A stretch of 64,000 nt of DNA, from contig WAEK01000001.1 in the NCBI GenBank assembly GCA_011634665.1, positions 2,726,001-2,790,000 on the forward strand. Direction: 5' to 3'. The number at the start of each line of letters is the position of its first letter. Positions within the stretch are counted from its first letter, which is position 1. The DNA comes from Mortierella sp. BCC40632. Lineage: Eukaryota; Mortierellomycota; Mortierellomycetes; Mortierellales; Mortierellaceae. This document shows positions 23,566 through 34,478 of the stretch, in pieces. The position numbers and the translations under genes were made by a program. The notes beneath the pieces are model-generated. The model ran no database searches. It was not told the DNA's origin and saw only the letters and a program-made list of their open reading frames with translations.

Positions 23566-25868
23566 GGTGAGGCCGCGACGAAGGGTGTAGGCAATTCGCG
23601 GTGAAGGAGGGATCGGTGGAAGAGAGAGAAGGAAAGAGTGGGTTGCGAGCAGAGGTTGTGGGGAGAGGGAGAGGCAACAGATAAAGGCGAGGCAGGGTGG
23701 GAGGGCGGAGAAAAGGAAAGGGGGTGTTGAGATGAGGAGGAGAGGAGAGGAGAAAGGAGAGCAAGAGAGAGAAAGAGAGATAGAGAGAGAAAGAGTGAGA
23801 GGAAAAACTGAGAGAGAGAGAGCGCGAGAAGGAGAGAAAGAAGAAAGAGAGTGTGTGGACAGCGGCAGACCGAGCTTTTGCTCGACAAATACGACATCGC
23901 CCAGTTCAACCCGTCGTCGGTGGCTGCACGAGCTTCACTCAACCCCCCAACCCCCTCACGGACAAGATACAGAACAATGCACACGCTCATTCACTCGCTC
24001 GCTCACTCGCCACACATACAGACACACACCTCGCTTACTCACACAGTCGCTCTCACTTTTCTTCTTCTTCCACTCTCCTTCTCTCCCTGCTGGAACACCG
24101 CCTACGATATCACGTCCGTGCGAAACCCGGCCTGGACGACTCTCTAGTCATGAGACGTCTCCCCCCTCCTCTGGGGGTTGGATCAGTCTCTAGTCAAAGC
24201 ATTCCCTCGCTCCTCGCCCACGCGGTCAAATTCCCAGCCTCAGGCACCATCAGCGCCCAGCTCATCTTCGCTCTTTCGGACTCTTTACCCGGACCGCGAT
24301 ACGTCGATAGGGATATGGCTGGCAACCAAAACGGTCGACATTGCTGGTGAATCCTTTTGCAGGGAAGGGTCTTTCGTGTCCGGTTCTCTGAGCCAGCCTC
24401 GGCACAGGAGCGACTGTGACAAGAAGGCCAAATACCTTGTCGCCCCCGATCTTATCGCCTATTATGCCAGAGTATCGATTCACTACCTACATTCCTACCT
24501 GCACGCACGGCTCTACTCTCGTCGACTCTTGCTTGCCGGAATCTCGATCCGGCCCTAATCCTTCTCATTGTGTCAGCAAGCAGAATGAACCGGATTCCTC
24601 GGGGAACTCCATTCTACCCATTGGATGGATGTCGGGAATGGGGATCAATCCAAAGAGCAAATCTCAGTGGTCAGATGTAGTCCTGACCACGACCAATAAA
24701 GGCTAAAAAAGGCCATATTCAGCCTCACCAATTGATCTCTTAACTCCTTCTCTCTCTGCATCCCTTTACCCATCTCTTTCTCTCTTCATGCCCTTTCAGC
24801 CTCAATTCTGACACATATTTTCTTGGTTAAAAACGCGCCTCTAGGAATGGCTATTAAAGATACCGTAGAAAGGATGAAAACTACACTTATCTACTATGAC
24901 TGATCACTTCCCCCCCTTTCCATCTCATTAATTAACTGTCTGGCGAATGCTCAATGGCTGTAGTGTTCTGGTGTGGCTCATTTTGCACTGTTCTGGAGCA
25001 GACAGATGCAGCACAACTAGACCATCTTCAGGAAAAACTATTTCCAGATAGGCCAAAAGTCCATTCAGTTATCAAAGGTCCGAAGAGGCAGAGATGTCTC
25101 TGTGGCCAGGCTTGACTCCAAAGGCTAGGCTCTGCTCTGACAAGGGCTCGGTGGTGCGACAGTGCCCTCTAGTGGGGTTCGGTGGGGGACTGGTGTGTAG
25201 CAGATGAGGAGAGAAGGAGAGTCGAACCAAGAAGGCAAAATGGGTTGAGAAAGAAGAACGACATTACCCCTCCCCTCCCCGAGAAAGCCAGTCCAGAAAG
25301 CAGTCCAAGACGCTTGGTTCCCTTTTGTCCCACGCCCGATGCCTTTGTCTTGCTCTCCATCTCCATCTCGAGCGTGCTTACAGGACTCGTCGGTAGGTAG
25401 ATGGGCTGGGCTGGGCCTTGGTCATTGCCGCCAGCCTCATAGCGTAGAAGCAATAGACAGTCGACCGAAGGCTGAGCCAGAAAGCAAATGCAGGATTAGG
25501 AGCAGCGCCAAGGAGTAGACGGAATGAGCATTCAATCAAAAAAAATAATAATAATGAGCACTCCAGTCTAGCATGTGTTCCATCTGCAACCAACATTTGT
25601 CGCTTCATCATCCATCTTATTTTTTTTTTTTTTTTTTTTTTTTTTGCTTCATTGTCCTTTCCATCGGTTGCTGGCGTGAGCTGATTTGTGCTTTTACTGT
25701 CTTTCACCACAGCAACTCTTACCCTCCTAGGGCTCTGCTGCAAAACTTCTCCAAAGCGCCGGATACCTGACCCGAGCGGTCCCAGAGGTCGACTTTAGCT
25801 CCGATTAATTGCCAGTGTACTCGGCCAACCAGCACTTCCCACCCATCTACTATCACTGCTTTGCTGGA
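23566..25868. other. Divergent intergenic region, receptor / CreC (2.3 kb)
   Basis: Upstream DNA for the receptor (-) and CreC (+). It contains a GA-rich block (about 23755-23850), CT/CA-rich DNA (23950-24080) and a T-run (25620-25645). Open frames of 60-165 codons occur on both strands, but none has a domain or convincing codon pattern. Long 5' UTRs are likely. Confidence 0.45.
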
Positions 25869-27857
25869 ATGGCTACGCCTCTATCTCCTGTTCTTAACTG
25901 CACAGAGTTTGTCGCTGCAGAGGGACGATATGAACTGCTACAGGACATCCATCTCGACCAGGTCCTGTCCCATCCCACCATCCCAACTCATGTTTCTGCA
26001 GTGAGCGTCAAATACAAAGACTATCCAAGTAGTAACCTTGGATCAAAGTCATCGACATTTCATGGAAAGTACGCCAGCGCGGACTCGGCTCTGACACCTG
26101 CCAATGTCGACCACTTAGAGGAACGGCTCCGCGATGTCAAGATGCTTGACGATGACGATGAGAATCCCAATGGCTCTCGACCCAACTTTTCGAGGAACTT
26201 TCAAGGAGGCCTTATCGATATCCACCCATTCAGTGATGACAACGGCATTGGGAGTGGCCTGAGAAGTCCCCGCAGCGGAGTGATGTCACCGGGGTTGCCA
26301 CAGGTCATGACCCCAGGACCTCCGCCACTCAAGGACTCGACCTCAAATCGTGTTTCAGACCCTTCTACTCTCTATGGACCACCCCCTACTCCACCACATC
26401 AACCGCAGCAACAGCAGTCGCAGCAGTTTGGATTCAAGAGTTTGAGTAGAGCTAGTAGCTACTACCAGCAGGATGATGGTAGTGGTAACGCTGGAGGCGC
26501 CTCTAACCAATCCTCGACCTCTGCAGGCTTTTCGTCCTTCTTTTCTGGCAAGAGGAAGAAGCCCAAAAACAATATTGCAAAGACCAACTCAACCTTTGTG
26601 GCCAAAATCACAACTCATGAAAGTCTTGCCAAGATCCTTGCGAACCGAGTGCATGAGGATGTCTATCTCTTTTGGAATACTGGCAGGACCTTCACCTGGA
26701 GCGAGGTGAACCAAAAGCCCAACGTATGTGGCCCAATCACATTTGTACTGATGAGACCCAATCTAATGAAAGCAATAGTGAACGAACAAGGCGCCAACTC
26801 TACATCCTTCTTTTCTTCATTTTTGTCTCGCCTTCAAAACAATCGTAATAGGAGCCACTATCACACATCTCCTTCTCCAAGGCGTTCCCCACATCCCATG
26901 ATGTCAATGTCTTGACTAGGAGCTGCGATCATCTGGACGTGATTATTGGGTTTTCGACGGGTGACATTATATGGTTTGACCCCCTCTGCAACAAGTACTA
27001 TCGACTTAACAAGCAGGTATGGAGGTGTTCCTACTATGGATACACGGTCAGTACAAAATTATGGCCTACAAGAGATCAGTCATGCTCACTGTTTCTTTGA
27101 ATCTCTCTTTGACGGGAATAGTCGGTCATCAAAGACAGCGCAGTGTCAATGATCAAATGGTTACCAGGATCCGAGACTCAGTTTATGGTTTCCTTCCATG
27201 ACGGAAGCGTCTTGATTATGGACAAAGAAAGGGACGACAACGCATTTTCACCTCCAACGCCCCCGGATGACAATCTGTAAGTCGTTTAAGGGAGAGACCT
27301 TCTCTCAGATATCAATTGGAAATGGTCTCAATCTTCCTGGACCGGTTGTTGTTGCTTTGAAGTGACTAGTACTTATTGTCAATTCTTTTGGATCAATTAG
27401 CTTCCACGTCACCCGACCAAAGCATGGGAAGCATAATCCGATATCGCATTGGCAAGTAAGCAAGAAACCGATCACAGGTAAGGGAGAGATTGGGTTTGCA
27501 TTGAATGCTGTACAGGTTTGTGTTATAATGCCTTCAGAAAACGACTCTCCGTACACTTACATTCCCAACTTCTTTGTCTTTGTCTAGCATTTGCATTCTC
27601 ACCAGACCTTCAGCATGTGGCCGTGGTTTCTATGGATGGTGGATTACGAGTGATCGAGTTCCGTAATGAAAGACTGCTGGATACATTCCAAGCTTACTTT
27701 GGAGCACTGAATTGTGTCTGCTGGAGCCCCGATGGCAAATACATCTTGGTAAATATCAACAAAAGATATGTTTCATTGTTTTTTATGGCTTCTCATTTGT
27801 AAGTGCTGTCCATCCACTAATTAACTAATCAATTTCTTTCTTTCTTTCTTTCTTTTT

Positions 27858-27909
<52 letters not shown>

Positions 27910-29258
27910 TTTTTTTATTTGTGTTTGAAATAGACGGGCGGTCAAGACGATCTAGTGACGATCTGGTCCTTTAAGGATCAAAGAATTATTGCGCGGTGTC
28001 AAGGTCATCAATCTTATGTAACTGGAGTTGCATTTGATCCATGGCGCTGCGACGAGAAGAACTACCGATTCGGAAGTGTGGGCGAGGATGCAAAGTTGCT
28101 CCTATGGGACTTTAGTGTCAGTGCACTACACAAGCCTAAAGCGGTAAGAAGCTGCTCTGATTTACTCTATCAACCATTTTTTGTCAAACAGTCGAGAGAA
28201 TGTGACTCCAATGTGTTTGATTAGATCTGAGTGAGCTAACTGCGTGTTTGTTTATTTTCGTTTAATGAAAACGAAACTTATAGGCAGTGATGCAACGCCG
28301 TGGAAGTAATGCGACAGTCTTGGGTGCAACTGCAGGAACCGGACAAGGGGCAGGCAGTAACGGATTCAAACCCGGTCATAAATCCAAAGGAAGCATCAGT
28401 AGTCTACGTGGGATCGGTGGACACAGTCTGTTCTCTGGACATCATACAACAATGAGCAACGGCAGTCCTCCAGCCCTACTTCATCCACCATCATCAACTA
28501 GCCATCATGTCCAACAACACTCTAGCATCCTGGAGGAGCCGGCAGGATCTGAGCATGGACATAATGGGTCAGCGAATGGTGGAGGCTCAGATGTCATGCC
28601 TGCCTCCCGAATCCACTCTGGCGACTCGACATTGTCTCTAAGTCATGTTTCTCACCAGAGCACAGGCACCGCTCGACCTTCTTCCGATGCCGGTTCATCG
28701 GAAAATGAAAGTTCTGGAGGCCCGGCGCCTCCTTCTACCCACTCAACGACCTCTGCTTCGGGTCAGACTCTGGCCCAGACAGTCACCACATCGTCGATGA
28801 GCAATCACAGCACCAACAGCAACCTGAGCAATAGCGGAGGGGGACGTAGCACCAGTGGTCACACTCGTCGTAGCAGCCAAAGTCAAGGTCATGGACATAG
28901 CCACAGTAACAGCCTTAGTCATCCTGCTCATCATGGATTATCTTCGCTTTTCAAACAAGGGACTTCAGAAGTAGGGGCAGATGGTCACAGTCATGGTCAT
29001 GGTCATGGGCATGGTCATGGTCACGGCCATGGTCACGGCCATGGTCATGGACTAGTATTGGTACGACCCCCCGAGCCACGATCCCATGTGGCGATGTTGC
29101 AACCTATGATGGCCAAGACGATTCACCAGGAGCCGCTCGCCACGATCACCTTCCGAGAGGATGCGATCATGACTAGCGACCGGAGGGGACACATCAAGAT
29201 TTGGAAACGGCCTTCTCATCGATCGCCCCCTCAGCAGCCCCATCAACAACAACAGTAG
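25869..29258 (+). CDS. creC: WD40 protein CreC / WDR20 family (deubiquitinase cofactor)
   Basis: In Aspergillus, CreC binds the deubiquitinase CreB and acts in carbon catabolite control; the animal relative WDR20 activates USP12/USP46. Exons: 25869-26723, 26882-27016, 27122-27276, 27401-27477, 27588-27748, 27934-28143, 28284-29258; in phase, 855 residues. The start is ATG 25869 ([11 protein letters not shown]). A disordered Pro/Gln region leads to the family block [21 protein letters not shown]40 repeats follow: [78 protein letters not shown] and [14 protein letters not shown] Ser-rich insert with a His-Gly repeat separates these from a final half-repeat ([20 protein letters not shown]), which should close the propeller. 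The split last blade is typical of the family. Confidence 0.93.
27833..27919. repeat. TTTC tetranucleotide microsatellite in a CreC intron
   Basis: An interrupted (TTTC)n tract fills much of the intron 27749-27933. It forms a long polypyrimidine run ending near the AG acceptor at 27932-27933. Confidence 0.85.
28981..29049 (+). repeat. 6-bp repeat coding for His-Gly dipeptides
   Basis: Near-perfect repeats of GGTCAT/GGTCAC in frame within the last CreC exon, encoding a run of alternating His and Gly. It lies between the Ser-rich insert and the last WD40 half-repeat. This could bind metal ions, but that is inference. Confidence 0.85.
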
Positions 29259-29896
29259 TTCTCCTTTATCCTTCCACTTCCTACTCCTTTTTTTTTTTTT
29301 TTTTTTTTTAAGCAGATCTTTAGTGATTAATAACAAATCTTCAGAGAGTGGGCGAAGTACTTTGATCAATTTGTGTGTGCGGTCTAGATTGAAAAGGAGT
29401 GGAAGAGAGGGGGGGAAGTAGAGCGAGGGAGATGGAGCAAAGCAGGGCGTCGGAGTAAATTTGGTGTATCATCTTTCTTTCTCACAGTCAATGCGACCCC
29501 GTGGACTTTTTTTTTTTTTTTGAGTGGGTGTGTATGCATATCAGAGTAATGTATGTGTGCGTGTGAGCTTTTCTCTTCCTCCTCCCCCCCCCCCGCCCTT
29601 CTCCTTCCATGGTTCTGGTTTCGTCTGTTGGCCCTTTTGATAGAAAAAAAGCGCCTAGATCTTCTCCACTTTTAATAAGGGTCCTATTCAAAACAGAAGT
29701 AAAATAATAATAAAATAAAATAAAAAATATCGGTAGCAGGGCAGAATGGGATCTCTCTCTCTCTCTCTCTTTGGATTCGTGGCCATGTATTAGTTGAGTC
29801 TATCAAATATACTATTGTTTGCCAGTATGCTAAACAACCATAAGTGATGGTCGGGGGTATATCCAGGAGAGCGAGAAAAAAAAAAGAAAAAAAAAG

Positions 29897-29987
<91 letters not shown>

Positions 29988-30232
29988 AAAAATAAAAAAT
30001 AATAAAAATAATAATAGACATCAAAGCCCATCAAGTCCTCATGGAAAGAGGCATTGAAAGCATGGATTGAGCGTCTGGAAGGAGGATCAGAATTAAGTAG
30101 GTAAAATAGGTGTTTGCGAAATGAAAGAAATAGCAGAGACGATTAAAAAGAAAGAAAGAAAAAAGAATTAATAGTGAACGAAGCTAACTATGAAAATATA
30201 TATGTGTGTGGATGTTTGAGGGGTGTGAGGTG
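29259..30232. other. Convergent intergenic region, CreC / poly-Q protein
   Basis: 3' flanks of two convergent genes. Contains T-runs (29288-29309, 29508-29521), a C-run near 29586, (CT)n at 29753-29770 and the 89-nt A-run. No gene. Confidence 0.5.
29878..29999. repeat. Poly(A) tract with an 89-nt uninterrupted run
   Basis: An A-rich block. The pure A run is 29897-29985, flanked by single-G interruptions. It is the longest homopolymer in the window. Neither a nearby coding copy nor a target-site duplication is evident, so retrotransposition is not supported. Confidence 0.9.
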
Positions 30233-33200
30233 TTATACAAAAAAGTGGGTATGGACACGACTTTCTTGATGGACGACCATCTCCTGACTCTTGAACTGGT
30301 TCAGTTCCATCTTTATCTTTTGTGCAATCGCTGGCGTCAGTCGGTGAGCCGTGATGTTTGGATCACTCGTACGATCATACTGGTCCGAAGTCCAAGTCAA
30401 GTGAATGATTGGGGATGCGGACGAAAAGTGCAATTGACGAGGTGGTCGTGCTCCTACCAACGCCTGTTGCTGTTGCTGTTGTTGAAGCTGATGGACCTGA
30501 GGGTATGGGGACTGGAGATGATAGAGGTGGTTTGGGAACGCCGAAGGAGGGCCGGGCTGCTGCTGGTATGGGAACGAAAACGGGCTCTGGTATTGATCCG
30601 GAAGCGCATACTGAGAGGCCATTGGGATTCCCATCGGACTCATATACGACGGGTGGAACTGTGCCTGTTGATGGTCCAAAAAGAGTTGTTGTTGTTGTTG
30701 TTGTTGTTGCTGGAGACTATTGGCATAATAAGGGTCTGCATCTGCTGGTCCATTTGCTGAGGATGAGAGCTGTTCCAGCATTGCATGGTCCATTGAAAGT
30801 CTAGATCCTGCCATTGGCATCATTGGTGCTGGGTTCCGGCTTTCGCTCTGGTAGGAGCTACGTCGGTGAGGATGATAAGCAGCAGCACGATTGCGTCCGT
30901 TCACAGTCGGCGCGTTTTCTGTAGGACCGTATCCACAGCCTGGAGCATTATACGGGTTATCGTAGCCACCATTGAGGAATGCAGGTGCGTCAATACCAGA
31001 AACAGAGACCATCGAGGTTGGGCGCGGGCGACTGGGTGGCATCGAAGTATTGATCGATTGCATAGGATCCGTGACAATGATGGACGATCGACGGGAAGCA
31101 GGCATTGGGTTGTTCATCGGTTGCATCGGATCAGTCACCACAATAGATGAACGGCGAGAAGGTGGCATCTGTCGCGGAGCCGATTTTAGACTATCAAATG
31201 CGTTTGGCTGGTACTGAGGTGGGTACTGCGGGGGTTGGAATGGTTGCTGGTACATCTGGTGATAAGCATGGGGATCCTGCATCGTAAAATCGGCAAATTG
31301 CTGGAGATCAAATTCATCTCCACTGAGCGCAGAGTATCGCATAGACAACCGCCTATTTCTACCATCGTAGCTAGGTTGGTAGTGACTTCCGGGGCGTCCT
31401 CCAATACTGTTCTGACGTCGATGGCGTGTCTGTCCTATGGTTCCATTCTCATTACGTGCTGGTTGCTGTTGTTGCATTGGCTGCATAGACTGCTGCTGCT
31501 GCTGCTGTTGCTGTTGCTGCTGTTGCTGCTGTTGAGACAAGTCTTCTGAGGCACGACGAACATTTCCGGCAGCGTCCACAGAAAAGTTGATCAGAGGTTC
31601 GCAAAGACTCAGTCGTTTGACTGGAGGGGCCACAGGGGCTCCTTGGGACGGCACATACAGACTGGATCGTCGGGAGCGGTTGAAATTAGGTGGTTGTTGA
31701 CGCGACCGGTTCGCGAGTGCTGAACGCAGAGGTTTGGTGGAAGTTGTCGTGGCCAGGTTCACGCTTTCACTCGAAGCATTCTTCAAAGATCCGTTAATAT
31801 CGCTATTTGCATTGCCTGTACTAATCATGCTCCTGCGACTGACACTTGTTGCCCCTCCATGACTGCTCCGGCCATCAGCGCTATCGCTGTCATTCCCAGT
31901 GCTGTGCTTGCTGCTAGCCATGTCGCTAGAACGGTGCACTTTGCTCAAGTCTTTTCTTTTAGCTCGTTTTCCAAACACACCCGAAATCCTTGATTTGGCC
32001 GTGGGAACTTCCGTGGAGGAAACAGCCACAGTAGTATCTGTCTCTGTCGAGCGCTTAGCATCAGCTGCAGCATGAGCTGCGCGCACATCTGCTAGGTCCT
32101 TGTCCCATGGCTGGACATCGTACTTTTGAACGGGCTTAGCCTTCTCAGGCTCACTGTTCTGTAGATCATTCAGCGAGTGGCGACGCTGAAAGCCAGCAAC
32201 CTGTCGCTCGACGATCGCCAAGGTGTGCTCAACAGTTGGAACAGAATTAGATCGCTCCTGTTTCTTCTTGGAGGCCGCTTGGCTCTCCGAATGACTGCGA
32301 GGGTTAAAGAAGGCGGTGATGGAAGCAAACGAGAGTCGCTTCTTCATAGTCCTCGTCTGCACGGGCTCAAAGAGAGGAAGCTGGTCCGAGGGCAGCGGCA
32401 GACCCGTGCCTGTGGCCTTGTTTGCACCAATGGCGTTGAGCGCGGGCGCAGTAGTAGCTGATTCCGAGATGCCGCTCAACGTCTCCTCTGGGACCATGGC
32501 TAAGGGGTGGCAGGGTCTATCCAAGGCCTGCACGGCTAGTAGGGTCGACGTTGGTGCAAAGGGCTTGAACTTGGGCGACCCTGTAGGAGAGGCTTCGGGC
32601 GAGGTTGCGGGGGTGTTGATGCCCTGTTCACCATTGGTCGCCAGCATGCTATCGCCTGAACTCGAAGACGATACAGAGCCACGTTGGTGCTCGATGACCG
32701 GTACAGGGAGGGGTTCAGGGACACTCTCGATGGCACTGTTGCCGATGGTGCTGGTGCTAGGTGTATCTGAGAACATGTGAGTGGCTGTCCGGGATCCTAC
32801 AGAGTCCTTGGCCGAGTTCTTGATAAAAACCTTGCGAAGCTTTGAGGCGAATGAGGACCTCTTGCGGACAGGGGGTTGTGTGGTCGACGATTGCGACGAG
32901 GACTGAGCATCAGAGGTATGGGTGCGGGAAGACCAAGGCGAGCCCTGGACGCCCGAGGGCAGCTGCGAGGACGCAGGCGAAGGTGAAGACGCAGTAACAT
33001 CACTGGGCGATGAAGCAAAGGGGTCCAATTGAAAGGGGTGGATAGGCCGTTGGTCGCTCGGCCGACCATTCATGGTCTTGGCAGTGGTCGTCCTTGCACC
33101 AATGGATGTCTCATCGAAAGAGGGCCCCGCAGAAGGTGAGTAGGTCGGCTTGGAAGAATTGCGTCTCTGTGGAAGCGCGGGCAGAGACTCGTTGGCAGAG

Positions 33201-33324
33201 GCCGCAGCTGAGGATGAGGGCAACCAGGCTAATTCGTAGCAAGATGAACCCCATAGCCGGACAAGAAGGAGGTGTCGCGAGGAGAGACGCGTACGAAAAA
33301 AAAAGAAAAAGAGGGTTAGTCAGG

Positions 33325-33357
<33 letters not shown>

Positions 33358-34478
33358 TGAAAATGAGTGAGAGTAGAGCCTCACCCGTTTCCTATCCACA
33401 GAGAGATGAAACATTGACACCCCTTGCTCCAGGAAAGGGGAAGATGGGACTTACGTTCGGCATCTTCCATGGATGATAAGGGCTGCTCATGGCTATCAGC
33501 CATCATTTGGAGTGTGCAATTGTCGCTCATGGCGGCCGCATCCAGACTGCTGTAGGTCAGAAAGTCGCGTCCCGCCAGCGACGAAAGGCGCTTCAAAGAC
33601 GTAATAGATGACGATGAGCCGCGCCGTGTGCCAGCATGGTCCTCCTCCAGGATCGAGACTGGGACCGCGCTGACAGGTGGGTACGATGGGGACCGCTCCA
33701 ATGCGTAGACTGCTTTGGCCACTCTACCCTGACCCTGCGGTTTCTGCACTCTGCATGTCGAGTCAGATGTGGCAGGAGAGGACGACGAGGAGGAAGAAGA
33801 CGAGGAGGAGGAAGATGCAGTGGTGGACGAGGGCGAGGACGAGGGCGAGGACGGGGAAGACGGGGAGAGCGGGACGGAGGAAGGGGAGAGCATAGGAGAG
33901 CACTCCATTGCTGTCGATGATGACGAGGGGGACACCGTCGAGGGGTTCGAGGATGCGGATGAGCGGCTGTCAGCGGTGGTGTTGACTGTGTCTGGACCTT
34001 GGGCATCCATGAGTGAAGAAAGAGAACTTAGGGCGTCCTTGGTAAACTCCAGGTCGTCACCATGGATTGTCTGCAAGTTGTCTTCAAAGCTAGTTTGCAG
34101 AAATTCTAAAGGTGGCAGTTTCTGGCAGCCCTCAATGGGTAACTCCGACGTGGGGGTTGTATGTGGAGAGACAAGGGTGGGCATCGAGGCAGGGACAACA
34201 GGCTTGGTGGGCTGGTGGTCTGTGGGACACTGAGCTGGCGATGAGGCTCCGTGGCCGGATGGAAGCCCGTTTGTTTGGAGTCGCAGCTTTGAAGGGGAAA
34301 AGACGGTGCTCGTCTTTGGAGACTGAGGAGATGGCGATGGAGAGAGAAGACATGACTTTGAGGAGGAAGATGAAGAGGAGGCGTCGTCGGGGCTGGGAGC
34401 CTGTGTAGGCTGGTGTGCTGGCGCGGCGGTGTCCAGAGCGCCCAAAGGCCTCGCAGAGAGCCGTGTGCTGTTGGTCAT
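30233..34478 (-). CDS. Large disordered poly-Gln protein with Bni4-like C-terminal block
   Basis: Two exons, 34478-33455 and 33228-30233, join in phase to 1,339 residues. Most of it is low complexity: Ser and Pro runs in exon 1, then several Gln runs coded by CAG/CAA, and many basophilic kinase-type sites (KRLSFAS, RRSSLY, RRLSMRY, RRHSLND). A block with ASRRSSI.VTDPMQ occurs in tandem around 31050-31180. The last about 65 residues look conserved: an RQLHF motif resembling the RVxF docking site for protein phosphatase 1, then QYDRTSDPN, RLTPAIAQKIKMELNQFK and ESRVHTHFF. I recall this arrangement from the C-terminus of fungal Bni4-type proteins, which tether PP1 (Glc7) and chitin synthase at the bud neck or septum. 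The role here is inferred from that resemblance alone. The start is the ATG of MTNSTRLSARP; no upstream exon is needed. Confidence 0.75.
31492..31536 (-). repeat. CAG/CAA repeat coding for poly-Gln
   Basis: On the minus strand, CAG and CAA codons give an in-frame run of about 15 Gln in the disordered protein. Smaller Gln tracts lie at about 30465-30490 and 30685-30715. Confidence 0.85.

Noticed and set aside
24178..24558. Open frame of 126 codons (+) between the receptor and CreC
   Set aside because: No domain, no splice partners and low-complexity Ser/Pro composition; overlaps a similar-sized frame on the other strand. Treated as 5' flanking DNA.
29878..29999. Poly(A) tail of a processed retrocopy
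   Set aside because: No coding remnant next to it and no flanking target-site duplication seen.
29830..30034. Poly-Phe frames
   Set aside because: Translation of the poly(A) tract on the opposite strand.
33593..34006. Frames on both strands rich in Arg/Pro opposite the Ser-rich exon
   Set aside because: Shadows of the Ser-coding repeats in exon 1 of the poly-Q protein.
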